64,000 nt of DNA from the NCBI GenBank assembly GCA_013399855.1, contig VXAY01002117.1, positions 1,461,744-1,525,743 of the forward strand. Reading direction: 5' to 3'. Source of the stretch: Oxyruncus cristatus. Taxonomy: Eukaryota > Chordata > Aves > Passeriformes > Cotingidae. Positions 54,801 through 63,636 of this stretch are shown here, piece after piece. Every line of letters begins with the position of its first letter. Within the stretch, counting starts at the first letter, position 1. Below the pieces are notes generated by a model. That model was not told the DNA's origin. It searched no databases and was given only the letters and a program-made list of their open reading frames with translations. The position numbers and the translations under genes were made by a program.

Positions 54801-57179
54801 AGGCCTTTTGAATAATATTAAAGCGTTTTTCTTCTCTCCACCTCTTTAGCTCCAGAAATCTTAAACTACGATCCTATTACCACAGCTACGGACATGTGGT
54901 AGGTTGTATATCTTAATTCATTTTATTGAGGTGGGTGGGACCACTTAACAACTTAGGGCCCAGATCTGGACACTGATGCAGTTTTTTATATGGCTTCTGA
55001 GAATACCCTGCTGCTGGAGTGACTAAAAGAGGGGGAAATGGGAGGATATAACTCAGGGCTTACAAGGAATTACTGTATATGGGTCTATTGCACACATAGA
55101 AGGAAATGCCAGTGGCTTCTGAGCCTGGAGTGTAGGTATTTGTTGTAAGGGAACAGTAACAGTGGCTGGATAGCATACTTTAGGTATAAGTTACTCTGGG
55201 ATGACAAGCTTCTCTTGGGCACTCTTCCCTCCTCACTTTTGTATTGTTAAATAATTTTATTATACAAATGATAAAAAGTATTTAACTTTCTGCTTTTTGT
55301 CTTTAGAGAAATAACTGCAGAGTGAGTCATAAAAAATGAGACAAATACCATAAAAGGGATCCACAGCTTTATTTGTGGCTTACCAACCTTATGAACTTAC
55401 GTTAGTTTAAAGACTAGCTTTGAGATGTTTCCTTAGAAACATAAAATATTCATATGCTCTTCTTTGAGCATCTTAATAATTAAAATTCAGTTTTAAAAGT
55501 TACTGTGATCTAATTGCTCCTTTGAAATTTTCAACTCGTAATAGTAACTAAATCTATTCACGAATGTTTTTTTAACCACTTATTATTTGCGTGCTTTTGT
55601 GGGAAGACATAAAAACAAATTGTTGGTGCTCTGCTCAGAATGACAAACACAGCAGCAGCTGCAGTTTCCACAGTTTAATGGGTACTAAGACGTGATCTGT
55701 CAGATCACAAAACCATTTTTATTATGCATCAAGAAACCATCTAAGATTTATAATAGGTTGTATGATGTGTGGTTTTCGTAGGGAAAAACATCTCAGCAAG
55801 AGGATATTATAACACAGCTCAGATGTTGAATGTGCAGAAAGGTTGAGTAAATCTCAGTCTTTGATACTTCATCGTGAATTGTAGTGAAAGGTGGGGTTTT
55901 ATTTACGTGCAGATTAGAAAGTCTGTCTTTCCACTGTTCTGTCCTCCGGAATCGCTGTATGTCCAAGAGAGGGCTGTGTAAAAAGGATGCATTTGCTTTC
56001 CTAACAATCTCAGTGGAAAGAAAAGGGTGTATTGAAAGTAAGAAATTTTCAGAAATGCCTCCACTGAGGTACATACGTAGCTCTGCTTATGTGTGTTTGT
56101 GCATACCTGCTTGAATCGCATAGAACTGAGATGTCACATGATGCTTTTAATCCTTGAAGTGGGGATACATCAGGAAGTCTGATCTGCAGCACAATAACTA
56201 TACAGGATATATTGTTCAGATGTTCCAGTTGGATTATACGTTGTGTTCTTATCTCAGGAACATTGGTGTAATTTCATACATGCTGCTGACACAAGAATCT
56301 CCATTTGTGGGAGCTGATATTCAAGAAACTTACCTTAATATATCTCAAGTTAATGTGGATTTTTCAGAAGAAACATTCGCATCAGTTTCACAGCCTGCCA
56401 AAGACTTCATTCAAAAACTTCTCATAAAAAATCCAGAGTAAGTAACAAACTCCTCCAGGCAACAGTCTTAAATTTGTGGAGCACCTAGAGAAACTGAATG
56501 TTAATTTGTATGCCTAGTACCACTGATTCCTTGAAAACCTAATGGCTGAATATTCATTAGCATCCCTATTTATGAAGGTCAGTATAAAACACAGGACTTA
56601 AAAGCATGTGCAGATTTATATACACCATGTTGAAAACATTCCAAGGGACTGTGTCCCTTGTTCTGATGAAAAGCTTACCAGCTTAAGGGAAACTGTCAAC
56701 TAAATTTAGATGTGTGTTGCCACTGCTTTAACCTTAACTGTGTGTTTTGTAGCAGCTGAGGTAGTGGTGAACAAACAGTGATACTGATGCTTTAGTGTCG
56801 GTTCTGCTCAAGATTTCTTAGCATGTGTCAGAGTTACTGCAATTAAGTTTTTAGTATTTCTGAGATGAACTAAAGCAGCTTCTTCCTTTTTCAAAGGGAA
56901 AGACCCACAGCAGCGGACTGCCTTTCTCATTTGTGGTTGCAACAAGGGGAGTTCACGCTCTTGTGCGGCCCTGAAGAAACCTGTTGCTCTTCTCAGATGT
57001 CAGGACACACAACAAAATGCTCGGAAGAGCGGAATGTAAAATCCAGTTGTAATGGTACCTGTGGCGACAAGGAAGACAAAGAAAACATTCCAGAGGACAG
57101 CAGCACGGTCTCCAAACGTTTCCGTTTCGATGATTCATTGCAGTATCCCCAAGACTTCACGACAGACTTCTTATGTTAA
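45740..57179 (+). CDS. STK17B: STK17B (DRAK2): DAP-kinase-related serine/threonine kinase, complete coding sequence
   Basis: Seven coding exons (45740-45861, 49543-49755, 53369-53513, 53853-53979, 54850-54898, 56258-56437, 56897-57179) join in phase to 1119 nt, 372 residues plus stop, equal to the human length. Visible motifs are the ATP lysine K62 (EYAAKFLKK), HLDLKPQN with D158, DFG with D179, and APE. The C-terminus is non-catalytic and contains KENIPEDSS and a basic KRFRFDD. Ser10 and Ser12 are kept near the N-terminus; Ser12 is the known autophosphorylation site in human DRAK2. The kinase acts in apoptosis and in lymphocyte signalling thresholds. SSCNGTCGD and the C-terminus separate it from STK17A. 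Odd residues: S44 in the Gly-rich loop and T199 in the usual GTPEY. Confidence 0.96.
45862..49542 (+). other. STK17B intron between coding exons 1 and 2
   Basis: AT-rich with T-runs near 47130 and 48520. A degraded sense-strand CR1 tail appears near its 3' end (separate entry). No gene seen. Confidence 0.65.
49120..49260 (+). mobile_element. CR1 LINE 3' tail, degraded, sense orientation
   Basis: The order CCCTGAGCAGCCTGG, then GGTCCTTTCCAGAAG, then ATTCTGTG-ATCCTAGA resembles the end of avian CR1 elements, which finish in 8-nt repeats of the ATTCTRTG type. It is short and diverged. Confidence 0.5.
49543..49755 (+). CDS. STK17B: STK17B coding exon (Gly-rich loop, VAIK-type lysine, helix C)
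   Basis: Encodes [40 protein letters not shown] and [21 protein letters not shown]62 and the helix-C region are intact. The loop reads GRGRSAVV, with Ser (TCT 49550-49552) where kinases usually have Phe or Tyr. It ends TA|GTAAGT inside a Tyr codon. Confidence 0.95.
51440..52070 (-). mobile_element. Old CR1-family LINE relic (3' part)
   Basis: Read on the plus strand, stretches such as AATAAATTCCAGGTG, TCTGTGTGAAGAAGTATTTTC and the block near 51870-51925 follow the order of reverse-complemented ancient CR1 3' sequence known from birds and other sauropsids. It is heavily diverged, with no open reading frame. Borders are approximate. Confidence 0.65.
52075..52600 (-). mobile_element. CR1 LINE relic including reverse-transcriptase codons
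   Basis: On the minus strand, 52363-52341 reads as the CR1 reverse-transcriptase motif around KAFDTVSH, interrupted by loss of one base. Flanking order (CCTTGAAGTGGGAAGCCC, then CTGATCTGTAGTTTTG) matches reverse-complemented CR1. It repeats a segment already present in the neighbouring relic, so it is a second copy. Confidence 0.7.
53369..53513 (+). CDS. STK17B: STK17B coding exon (hinge to catalytic loop)
   Basis: Encodes [40 protein letters not shown] and NIVHLDLK, including catalytic D158. The acceptor is GTGTTTCAG and the donor GTAAGG. AT-repeat DNA lies on both sides. Confidence 0.95.
53624..53738. repeat. AT-rich microsatellite (TATA-type)
   Basis: About 115 bases almost entirely of A and T with many (TA)n and TATAAATA units, filling a third of the 339-nt intron between coding exons 3 and 4 of STK17B. 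Confidence 0.9.
53853..53979 (+). CDS. STK17B: STK17B coding exon (DFG, activation segment)
   Basis: Encodes [40 protein letters not shown] and YL. The DFG aspartate is D179. ACA at 53967-53969 gives Thr in place of the usual Pro of GTPEY. It ends G|GTATGG. Confidence 0.94.
53980..54849 (+). other. STK17B intron between coding exons 4 and 5
   Basis: About 0.9 kb of unassigned sequence; I see no repeat or conserved frame. Confidence 0.6.
54850..54898 (+). CDS. STK17B: STK17B short coding exon (APE motif)
   Basis: A 49-nt exon after CTCTTTAG encoding [16 protein letters not shown] with codons split on both sides. It is too short for most ORF searches. The phase and match to the family make it firm. 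The donor is GTAGGT. Confidence 0.93.
54899..56257 (+). other. STK17B intron between coding exons 5 and 6
   Basis: About 1.4 kb. A perfect 8-bp inverted repeat is at 55692-55708. Overlapping small frames on both strands at 55.8-56.1 kb look like chance. Confidence 0.6.
56258..56437 (+). CDS. STK17B: STK17B coding exon (kinase C-lobe)
   Basis: Encodes [40 protein letters not shown] and [19 protein letters not shown]. The acceptor is TTATCTCAG and the donor a consensus GTAAGT. Confidence 0.95.
56897..57179 (+). CDS. STK17B: STK17B last coding exon (end of kinase and regulatory tail)
   Basis: Begins [16 protein letters not shown], the end of the kinase domain. It continues through a Ser/Cys-rich tail with [20 protein letters not shown] and KRFRFDDSL, and stops at TAA 57177-57179 after DFLC. 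The tail aligns with STK17B, not STK17A. Confidence 0.95.
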
Positions 57180-58600
57180 TGTGTAATACGGACTTCTATA
57201 AAATGAATTCAGCATAATCTGTGGTGAAAATAAGATTATGGCTTGCCAATTCATGTAGCATTGGCGTACTGGAAATGCACTTTGATTCTTTTATGCTGGT
57301 GCCTCCTTTTCTATCCATTGCTGGCAGTGGATTTAACTCCTGAGAAGTGGGAGTTGTAGCGCCAATAAAATGAATTATTTTTTTTAAGAAGATATAAATA
57401 AATATTTTTGCACTTTTCGAGTTCTAGTCAAAAGATGACGCTAGAGTGAACGAACCAAATCCTGAAAATGAGTTTGTTTAAACTCAGCCTTTGCCAAACT
57501 GTGGTTGAATGCTTTTATGACTCGCCTTAGTAAGAAATTGGTCTGAGCAGGGAAACTGAATCTAGCTGTCTTACTTGTGACCTTTCTCATCACTTTAAGT
57601 AGAGGCTAAAGTTGGTGTGGGACTGATAAATCTGTTGGGGCCTTTTGGAACTTTTCCCTCTGGGACAGCTGGTAGTTTTGGAAGTGTTTGTGCCTTATGG
57701 ACCTGGTCCTCCTAGGGGTTGTAATACATACTCTGTGGTTTTGCTGTGTTGGATCTCTGCAGCTCTTAAACGGGTAGACTGTCAGTCCGTGTGCTAGTGG
57801 TCCTTGGCTTCTTACCAGTGAATTATGTTTGAAGAAGATGACGTTCCTATGCTGATGTGAATATTTGATGAACTTACTAGATTGCTTTTATAAAACCTCT
57901 GAAATATTATCATCTACCTGTATTGACCTTTTCCTGATCTTAAAAAAAACACCCCAAAACAACCAAAAAACCCACAAAACACCCCCCTCTAAAAGAACAA
58001 CCAAAACCACACAAAGGAGTCCCAAAGCAGAAAGCCTCTTTATAATTAAAACTGAATAAACATTATTTTTATATAACCATTTTTGCCAGCGAAGCTGCAA
58101 TGAACAACTTTTCTTTTTTGTCCCTCTAATGTAGAAGTGCAGTGCATCTTTGTCAATTATTGTTGCCCCTAACGACTCAGCTTCATGCCTGCTCTGGGAA
58201 ATGGACAGCAGTGTGTTAGTATTTAAAGACAAACTACTTGATAATTGTTTTAAGGCTTTTAATTTGGTTTGCTCAGTGGTACTTTTTTTAAGCTACATCC
58301 CTTCCACTTCCTGTTTCTAGGCTCTTAGGAAATAATGCCAGTGTAGTGAGTCTTGACTTAGAGCAAATGCCAGTGGTGTCTTAAACAGCCTGAAACTAGT
58401 ACTGACAAAATAGATGCCTAATGGTAACAGGCTGGAATTCTTTTTGTGCAGGGAATGTATTAAAACTCCTACAGATATTTTGAAAGTAAATGTCACTTTA
58501 AAGTATTTTTGGGATTTTCCACTCCTCAGAGCTTAAATTTAATTGGTTTTGATTTGGATTTGTTTTGTATAATAAAATACCACAATCTGATAATATTTTT
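57180..58600 (+). other. STK17B: STK17B 3' UTR (probable)
   Basis: AATAAA hexamers occur at 57364-57369, 57397-57402, 58055-58060 and 58571-58576. The last is followed by TGTGCCTGTG, a good downstream element, so alternative ends from about 0.2 to 1.4 kb are likely. A C/A-rich simple stretch lies at about 57945-58015. Confidence 0.6.
58571..58576 (+). terminator. Candidate distal STK17B poly(A) signal
   Basis: AATAAA with GT-rich sequence about 25-40 nt downstream, the best-formed of four candidate signals after the stop. Confidence 0.5.
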
Positions 58601-59827
58601 CAAGTGTGCCTGTGAATTTGTCAATAGTTAGGCAGATGGGTGTTTTGGAAAAATATATGATTGAGAGGTGAACATAATGAGTAGTAGAAGGTTGTATTTT
58701 ATCTGTCTTCACACAAGGAAAAAACAGGTTTTTTACAAACAGATTTCAATATAAGGTATCACCATAATGCATGGGGGAATTTGGGACTGTTGTCTTGATT
58801 TAGGTGACAGCCATGTCAACAAGTGAAAAGCAGACTGAGGTGTGAGGCAGGTGAGACTACCTTTCTGCTTAGGTTTGCCAGAAGAAGTAAAAGTTTTCCC
58901 AGACTTAATTTCATGTGAAATAATGTAACAGTATATTGAGCACATACAAAGCTCTGATGCTAAGGTAATAAATGACCCACACTTGGTCTCCTCCGTGTAT
59001 TAATTTTCATGTAACTTTTTTCAGTGGTACTGAGTGTCTATAGGATTATAAAATCACTCTGCAGGAGGTGGTTGGTGGGTTGCATTCAGGTATTTTATAC
59101 CCTTAGTTTTCAAAGTCCTCGGCTTTTCCCAGTTGGAGTCTTATTTAACTTTTTGGGTTTTCTTTCCTACAAAGATGGATTCCAATTTGAACTGGGTGAA
59201 TTAAAACCACAAACTATTACATATTTACACAGAAGTTAAAGTTCACTTATGGTGAAGAAGACAATGTCAAAAATCTGTAAAGGTAAGAAAGAATGTTTTT
59301 AAAAGTGTTACACTTCCAAAATCTGCAAAACTATTACTGAATTGAAATTACAACTGTATTTTACCATCTGAAAAATTGGAAAGCATGTGCCAGCACTTTA
59401 TGACATAGTTGTTACTACTAAAGATTTTTATCACAGTATCTGCTGCTTACATTTCTTACTAGAGCTAACTTATCTTTAAATAAATGAAAGTTGGTCTTTC
59501 CCAAGGAATTTTTTTGAAGACTTTATTTGTAGTTTATATAAACCTAAAATATACCTTGAATCAGACTTCCTCTGGGTAAGTGCATTTGATTTAATTTAAA
59601 AATACTACTGGGCATTCATAACTCCCATGGAATGTAAATACATACATTGCAGGCGACTGTTAGTTCCTGCCATATTACTGGGAACTTCCAAGTGTTAATG
59701 AGTGATGAGTAACATTTTCAGATGACTGAAGTCATGCTTTTATGCAGTTCATGACCTTTTTATATAAAAAAAAAATAAATAAACTTTGCCCCTTTTTTTC
59801 CCCAAACTTCTGTGTTTTCATTCCTCC
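58601..59827. other. Intergenic DNA between STK17B and the CR1/ERV block
   Basis: AT-rich, no gene recognised. I see no gag, protease, primer-binding site or 5' LTR here, which bears on the truncated state of the ERV downstream. Confidence 0.6.
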
Positions 59828-60130
59828 ACAGAATCAGAGAATGGCTGAGGTTGAAAGGGGCCTCTGGAAGTCATGTTGTCCAGCCCCAACCTGCTCAAGC
59901 CATGCCATCTAGGCCTTGTTGGCTACAATGATGTCCAGATGACTTTTGCTCTCCAAGACACCATCTCTCGGGGCAAATCTGTTCCAATGCTCAGTCATCC
60001 TCGCAATAAAAAATACGTTCTTGTGTTCAAATGGAGCCTCCTGTGTCTTAGTTTGTGCCCATTCCCTCTTGGCCTGGCACGGGGCATCTCTGACAAGAGC
60101 CTGGTGGTGCTAATTTGCCCTGTGCAGCCC
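59828..60130 (-). mobile_element. CR1 LINE, 5'-truncated, antisense
   Basis: The plus strand starts CACAGAAT-CAGAGAAT (59829-59844), the complement of two 8-nt CR1 end repeats. It continues GGCTGAGGTTGAAAGGGGCC and then the usual CR1 order through TTCCAATGCTCAGTCATCC and TTTGTGCCCATTCCCTC to AAGAGCCTGG near 60105. It is better preserved than the copies in STK17B. It ends within about 130 bases of the ERV fragment. Confidence 0.85.
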
Positions 60131-60170
60131 ATGCCCTTGCCTGCTTGGTGGAACAGCGCTGTAGGGGAGT

Positions 60171-62108
60171 ATGCCAGCAAGCAGTGTGGCATGTTGGCTG
60201 GAACCCTGGCTGAGCCTGTTAGTAATGCGGGTATTACCTGGAAATTTTAAAACTGATATTCAGAAAGCAGTATGTTTGTATATAATGGCTTGGGAACAAG
60301 TGCATGGGTGTATCAATTGGATTCGACCTGCTTTAGGGATCACTACAGACAAACTTAAACCATTGTTTAACATCCTCCGTGGAGACCCAGACCTAACATC
60401 GCCTCGTCACTTAACATCTGAGGCAACTGAAGCCCTGGAACTGGTGGAACAAAAAATCACTCATATGTCGTCTCAGCGGAAGTTGCCTGATCTTTCCCCT
60501 GATTTTGTTATTTTATTAGGTCCTTCCCAACCTTATGGTTTTCTTTCTCAGATTAATCTTACTAATAATTCCTTCTACATTTGGGAATGGATTTTTTTAC
60601 CGCATCAGTTTAATAAAACTATTACTTCTTTTGTTGAGTTAATTAGCAAACTTATTTTTAAAGGCAGAATGAGATGCTGGGAGATAGCAGGGGTTGAACC
60701 ATCTAACATCTACCTCCCCCTGAGCTCCGAGCATCTCGGAGTGTCCTACGGTTTCCAAATTGCAACAGCAAATTTTCTAGGACAAATTCGGTACCACCTT
60801 CCAAACAATAAATTACTACAGACCATTGGCCAACTCCCAATTGAATTAAAATTTATGCCGTCTCAAATTCCAGTTAAAGATGCTAAAAATGTCTTCACCG
60901 ATGGATCTGGCAAAACTAAAAATACAGTTATAATCTGGCAAGAAAATAATAAATGGTGTCAAGACATTTACAAGGTGGAGGGTTCTCCACATATCGTGGA
61001 ACTATCAGCAGTTGTCCGTGCCTTCTTCTTATTTTCTGAAGAGCCTTTTAATTTAATATCAGATTCAGCCTATGTTGTTGGAATTTTAAAAAGTATTGAA
61101 CACTTGTATTTGAAGCATATCTCTAATAGTAAATTGTTCTCACTTTTACAGGAATTATTGTTCCACATTACTCATCGAAAACAGCCATTTTTCGCTGTTC
61201 ATATTAAGGCCCATACTACGCTTCCTGGTCCTGTAGTTGAAGGTAATCGATTGGCAGATCATTTGGCTGGAGTTTCAGTTGTTCCTAACAAATTTGAACA
61301 AGCAAGAGTGTCTCATGACTTTTACCATCAGAGCATGCTGTCGTTACAAAAAGAATTCAACTTGACAAGAGCACAAGCAAAAGAAATAATATCTGCTTGT
61401 CCAGATTGCCAACTTATAACTCCAGTTCCAACAGAAGGGGTGAACCCTAGAGGTTTGTCTCCCATGGAAATTTGGCAAGCAGATATTACTCATATTCCTG
61501 AATTTGGGAAATTGAAATTCGTACATGTCACAATAGACACATGCTCAGGATTCTTGGTGGCAACGGCACACTCTGGTGAGAAAAGTAGAGATGTCCGCAA
61601 ACACTTTATTTCAGCATTCTCCCGTATGGGAATTCCAAAAATTGTTAAGACAGACAATGGGCCATGTTATACATCTCGAGACAGTCAACAATTTTTTGAT
61701 GATACTGGTATAAAACACATTACAGGCATTCCACACAATCCAACAGGACAAGGAATAGTAGAAAGAGCCCACTTTACTATTAAAAATATGCTTCAAAAAC
61801 AGAAAAGGGGGAGTAGTATGCTCACCCCCCAGGAAAAATTAGATAAAGCATTATTTGTTTTAAATTTTTTAAACAGACTTGATCAATTTAATCGTACACT
61901 GCAACAGAGGCATTTCTCTTCTGTTTTGAACCCCTCCGAAAAAGCAAAAGTTCTTTACAAAGATATTTTGACTAATGAGTGGAAAGGGCCCTTCCCCATG
62001 GTAACTTGGGGAAGAGGTCATGCCTGCATTTCCACAGGTTCAGGTACATTATGGATCCCAAGCAAACGCGTAAAGCTATACCAGGAGAATGGAAGATCGG
62101 ATTCGTGA
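60171..62108 (+). CDS. pol: ERV pol remnant: RT connection, RNase H and integrase in one open frame
   Basis: The 645-codon frame becomes retroviral at about residue 44 (GCINWIRPALG); the residues before that come from flanking DNA, so the first ATG is not a natural start. RNase H has its four acidic residues D244, E277, D298 and D363. Integrase shows the zinc-binding HDFYH (H382, H386) and CPDC (C410, C413), then the catalytic triad D438, D495 and E531 with 35 residues between the last two. A C-terminal WKGPFPMVTWGRG domain follows. The integrase core (WQADITHIPEFGKLKFVHV) is betaretrovirus-like. Absence of stops suggests a fairly young element, but the polymerase itself is missing, so it cannot replicate alone. 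Confidence 0.9.
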   Translation: MPASSVACWLEPWLSLLVMRVLPGNFKTDIQKAVCLYIMAWEQVHGCINWIRPALGITTDKLKPLFNILRGDPDLTSPRHLTSEATEALELVEQKITHMSSQRKLPDLSPDFVILLGPSQPYGFLSQINLTNNSFYIWEWIFLPHQFNKTITSFVELISKLIFKGRMRCWEIAGVEPSNIYLPLSSEHLGVSYGFQIATANFLGQIRYHLPNNKLLQTIGQLPIELKFMPSQIPVKDAKNVFTDGSGKTKNTVIIWQENNKWCQDIYKVEGSPHIVELSAVVRAFFLFSEEPFNLISDSAYVVGILKSIEHLYLKHISNSKLFSLLQELLFHITHRKQPFFAVHIKAHTTLPGPVVEGNRLADHLAGVSVVPNKFEQARVSHDFYHQSMLSLQKEFNLTRAQAKEIISACPDCQLITPVPTEGVNPRGLSPMEIWQADITHIPEFGKLKFVHVTIDTCSGFLVATAHSGEKSRDVRKHFISAFSRMGIPKIVKTDNGPCYTSRDSQQFFDDTGIKHITGIPHNPTGQGIVERAHFTIKNMLQKQKRGSSMLTPQEKLDKALFVLNFLNRLDQFNRTLQQRHFSSVLNPSEKAKVLYKDILTNEWKGPFPMVTWGRGHACISTGSGTLWIPSKRVKLYQENGRSDS

Positions 62109-63253
62109 TTGTCATGATGTCAGCTTGTCTTACTACTGAAGTGCCAACTGCTATGCCATCTTGGGTCGTCTCTTCACGTGAAAACATCTGGGTGAGATTG
62201 GCCCAAGAGGCAGATACAGATACAATTTGTTTGAGCACAGTTAATTTAAATAACCCCTTCAAGTCATGTCTAGTAGGCCTCCCTTCCAGCCAAGCATGGC
62301 TGGAAGTGGAGAAGAGCGTTTCCTATATGGGAAATGAGCCTCTTGAAATAGATCTTCTCGGCTCTAGTATCACCAACTCCTGCATTGTCTTTCAGTCCCA
62401 AAGACCACAGAAAGTTAATATGGTAACACCACACAAACAAATATATCGCAATGAGAATCTGTGGTGTAGTGGAGTTATTACGGATGTGATAATATCAAAT
62501 TCTATTAGTAAACCAATGGCTCTCCCCAAAAGTATCTTTATGATTTGTGGAGAGAGAGCCTGGCCTGGAATACCCTCTTTTCCATCAGGCGGTCCTTGTG
62601 CTTTTGGTAAAATTACTTTATTTAATCCCACAAAATTAATGTTTCCTGGCCAAATCCCTTCTACTCCTATTAAATCAATTATCACCGCAATTAGATCTAA
62701 AATTGAACATAAAATTCGGACCAAAAGAGGATGGTTTCCAAATCTTAACGATTGGTATCACAAACAATTAGAAGAAAATATGAGGAGAAAAGGTATCCCA
62801 GTCCCAACCAGATCTACCACTATTAAATTTAAACCCAAAGCTAACTCTCCTCCAATTCCCCATGGGGCTCATCCTCTTCGTGCTCATCCTCCACCCCAAA
62901 TAAAGTCCACCCTTATCATGACCGCTCCTCCGTTAACTCTAAATTCTAATTGTGATCCCAATGTTTTTCTTCGGACCAAACCCAAAAGCTTTTGGGTTTC
63001 CTTTTTTGCAGCAGGCGTGGCTTCTGACCATGCTCTGACAGAGTTAAGTCACACTTCCTGTTGGATAGCTCGAGAAGCTAATGCCATGTCTGCTGCCCTT
63101 CAAGATTTACTATTAGACCTCAACTCCCTAGAACAAAAAACTTTACAAAATAGAGCATTAATTGACTTTCTCCTTCTTTTACATAACCACGGCTGCTCGG
63201 AATTCAAAGGGCTCTGCTGTATGAATTTTTCGGACCATTCACAATCGATTTGA
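62051..63253 (+). pseudogene. env: ERV env: surface subunit and ectodomain of the transmembrane subunit, alpharetrovirus type, broken before the anchor
   Basis: The ATG at 62051 overlaps the end of pol by 58 nt in another frame. A hydrophobic leader (IGFVIVMMSAC) is followed by a surface part ending in IFMICGERAWPGIPS and GGPC, a signature of alpharetroviral surface proteins. RTKR (223-226) is the best furin-type site. Cysteines 301 and 337 flank an internal hydrophobic fusion peptide, the alpharetroviral arrangement. LQNRALIDFLLLL is the conserved heptad/immunosuppressive-type segment and 382-390 is a CX6CC motif. The frame stops at 63251-63253, 10 residues later, before the membrane anchor. 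Only one N-glycosylation sequon (N392) is present. Confidence 0.85.
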
Positions 63254-63636
63254 CAAAATGTCAATACTTTCACCAGTTAGTGTCTCAAGTGCACCAAGAG
63301 TCTAAAAGTTCTACAGCAGACCTCTTTGATTCCCTCAATTGGCCAGACCTTCCTCATTGGGTTAGACAATTAGTGATTATTCTTACTTCTATTCTTATTT
63401 CTGTTATATTAGTTTTCCTTATAATTTTTTGTTTTATGACTGCCTGCAAAAGATTGTGTTTCAGAGCTGTCTCTGCCAACCTTATCATCACCACCCCAAA
63501 TACCAACGAGACCATCGCATTAAAAAACGAAAAGGGGGAGATGTTGGGAGCAAGCGTAATACCTTGGAGCAATTTGAGATTTGGAAAAAGACTGTTTATC
63601 CGAATCAAAACACATAAAGAACTGTACCATCATTAG
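63250..63636 (+). pseudogene. env: ERV env 3' end in a different frame: membrane-proximal region, anchor and tail
   Basis: This frame picks up where the main env frame stops and encodes a membrane-proximal stretch (ADLFDSLNWPDLPHWVRQL), a hydrophobic anchor of about 25 residues beginning VIILTSILISVILVFL, and a Cys-containing tail. The change of frame at about 63235-63255 is the visible break in env. The last 30 or so codons lie inside the LTR. Confidence 0.75.
63522..63541 (+). promoter_or_regulatory. ERV 3' polypurine tract
   Basis: AAAAAACGAAAAGGGGGAGA, purines apart from one C, sits immediately before a TGTTGGGAG that starts the LTR. In retroviruses it primes plus-strand DNA synthesis. 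Confidence 0.8.

Noticed and set aside
55692..55708. 8-bp perfect inverted repeat GTGATCTG/CAGATCAC
   Set aside because: About one such palindrome is expected by chance in a window of this size.
57865..58059. 64-codon open frame after STK17B
   Set aside because: It is driven by an A/C-rich simple stretch in the probable 3' UTR.
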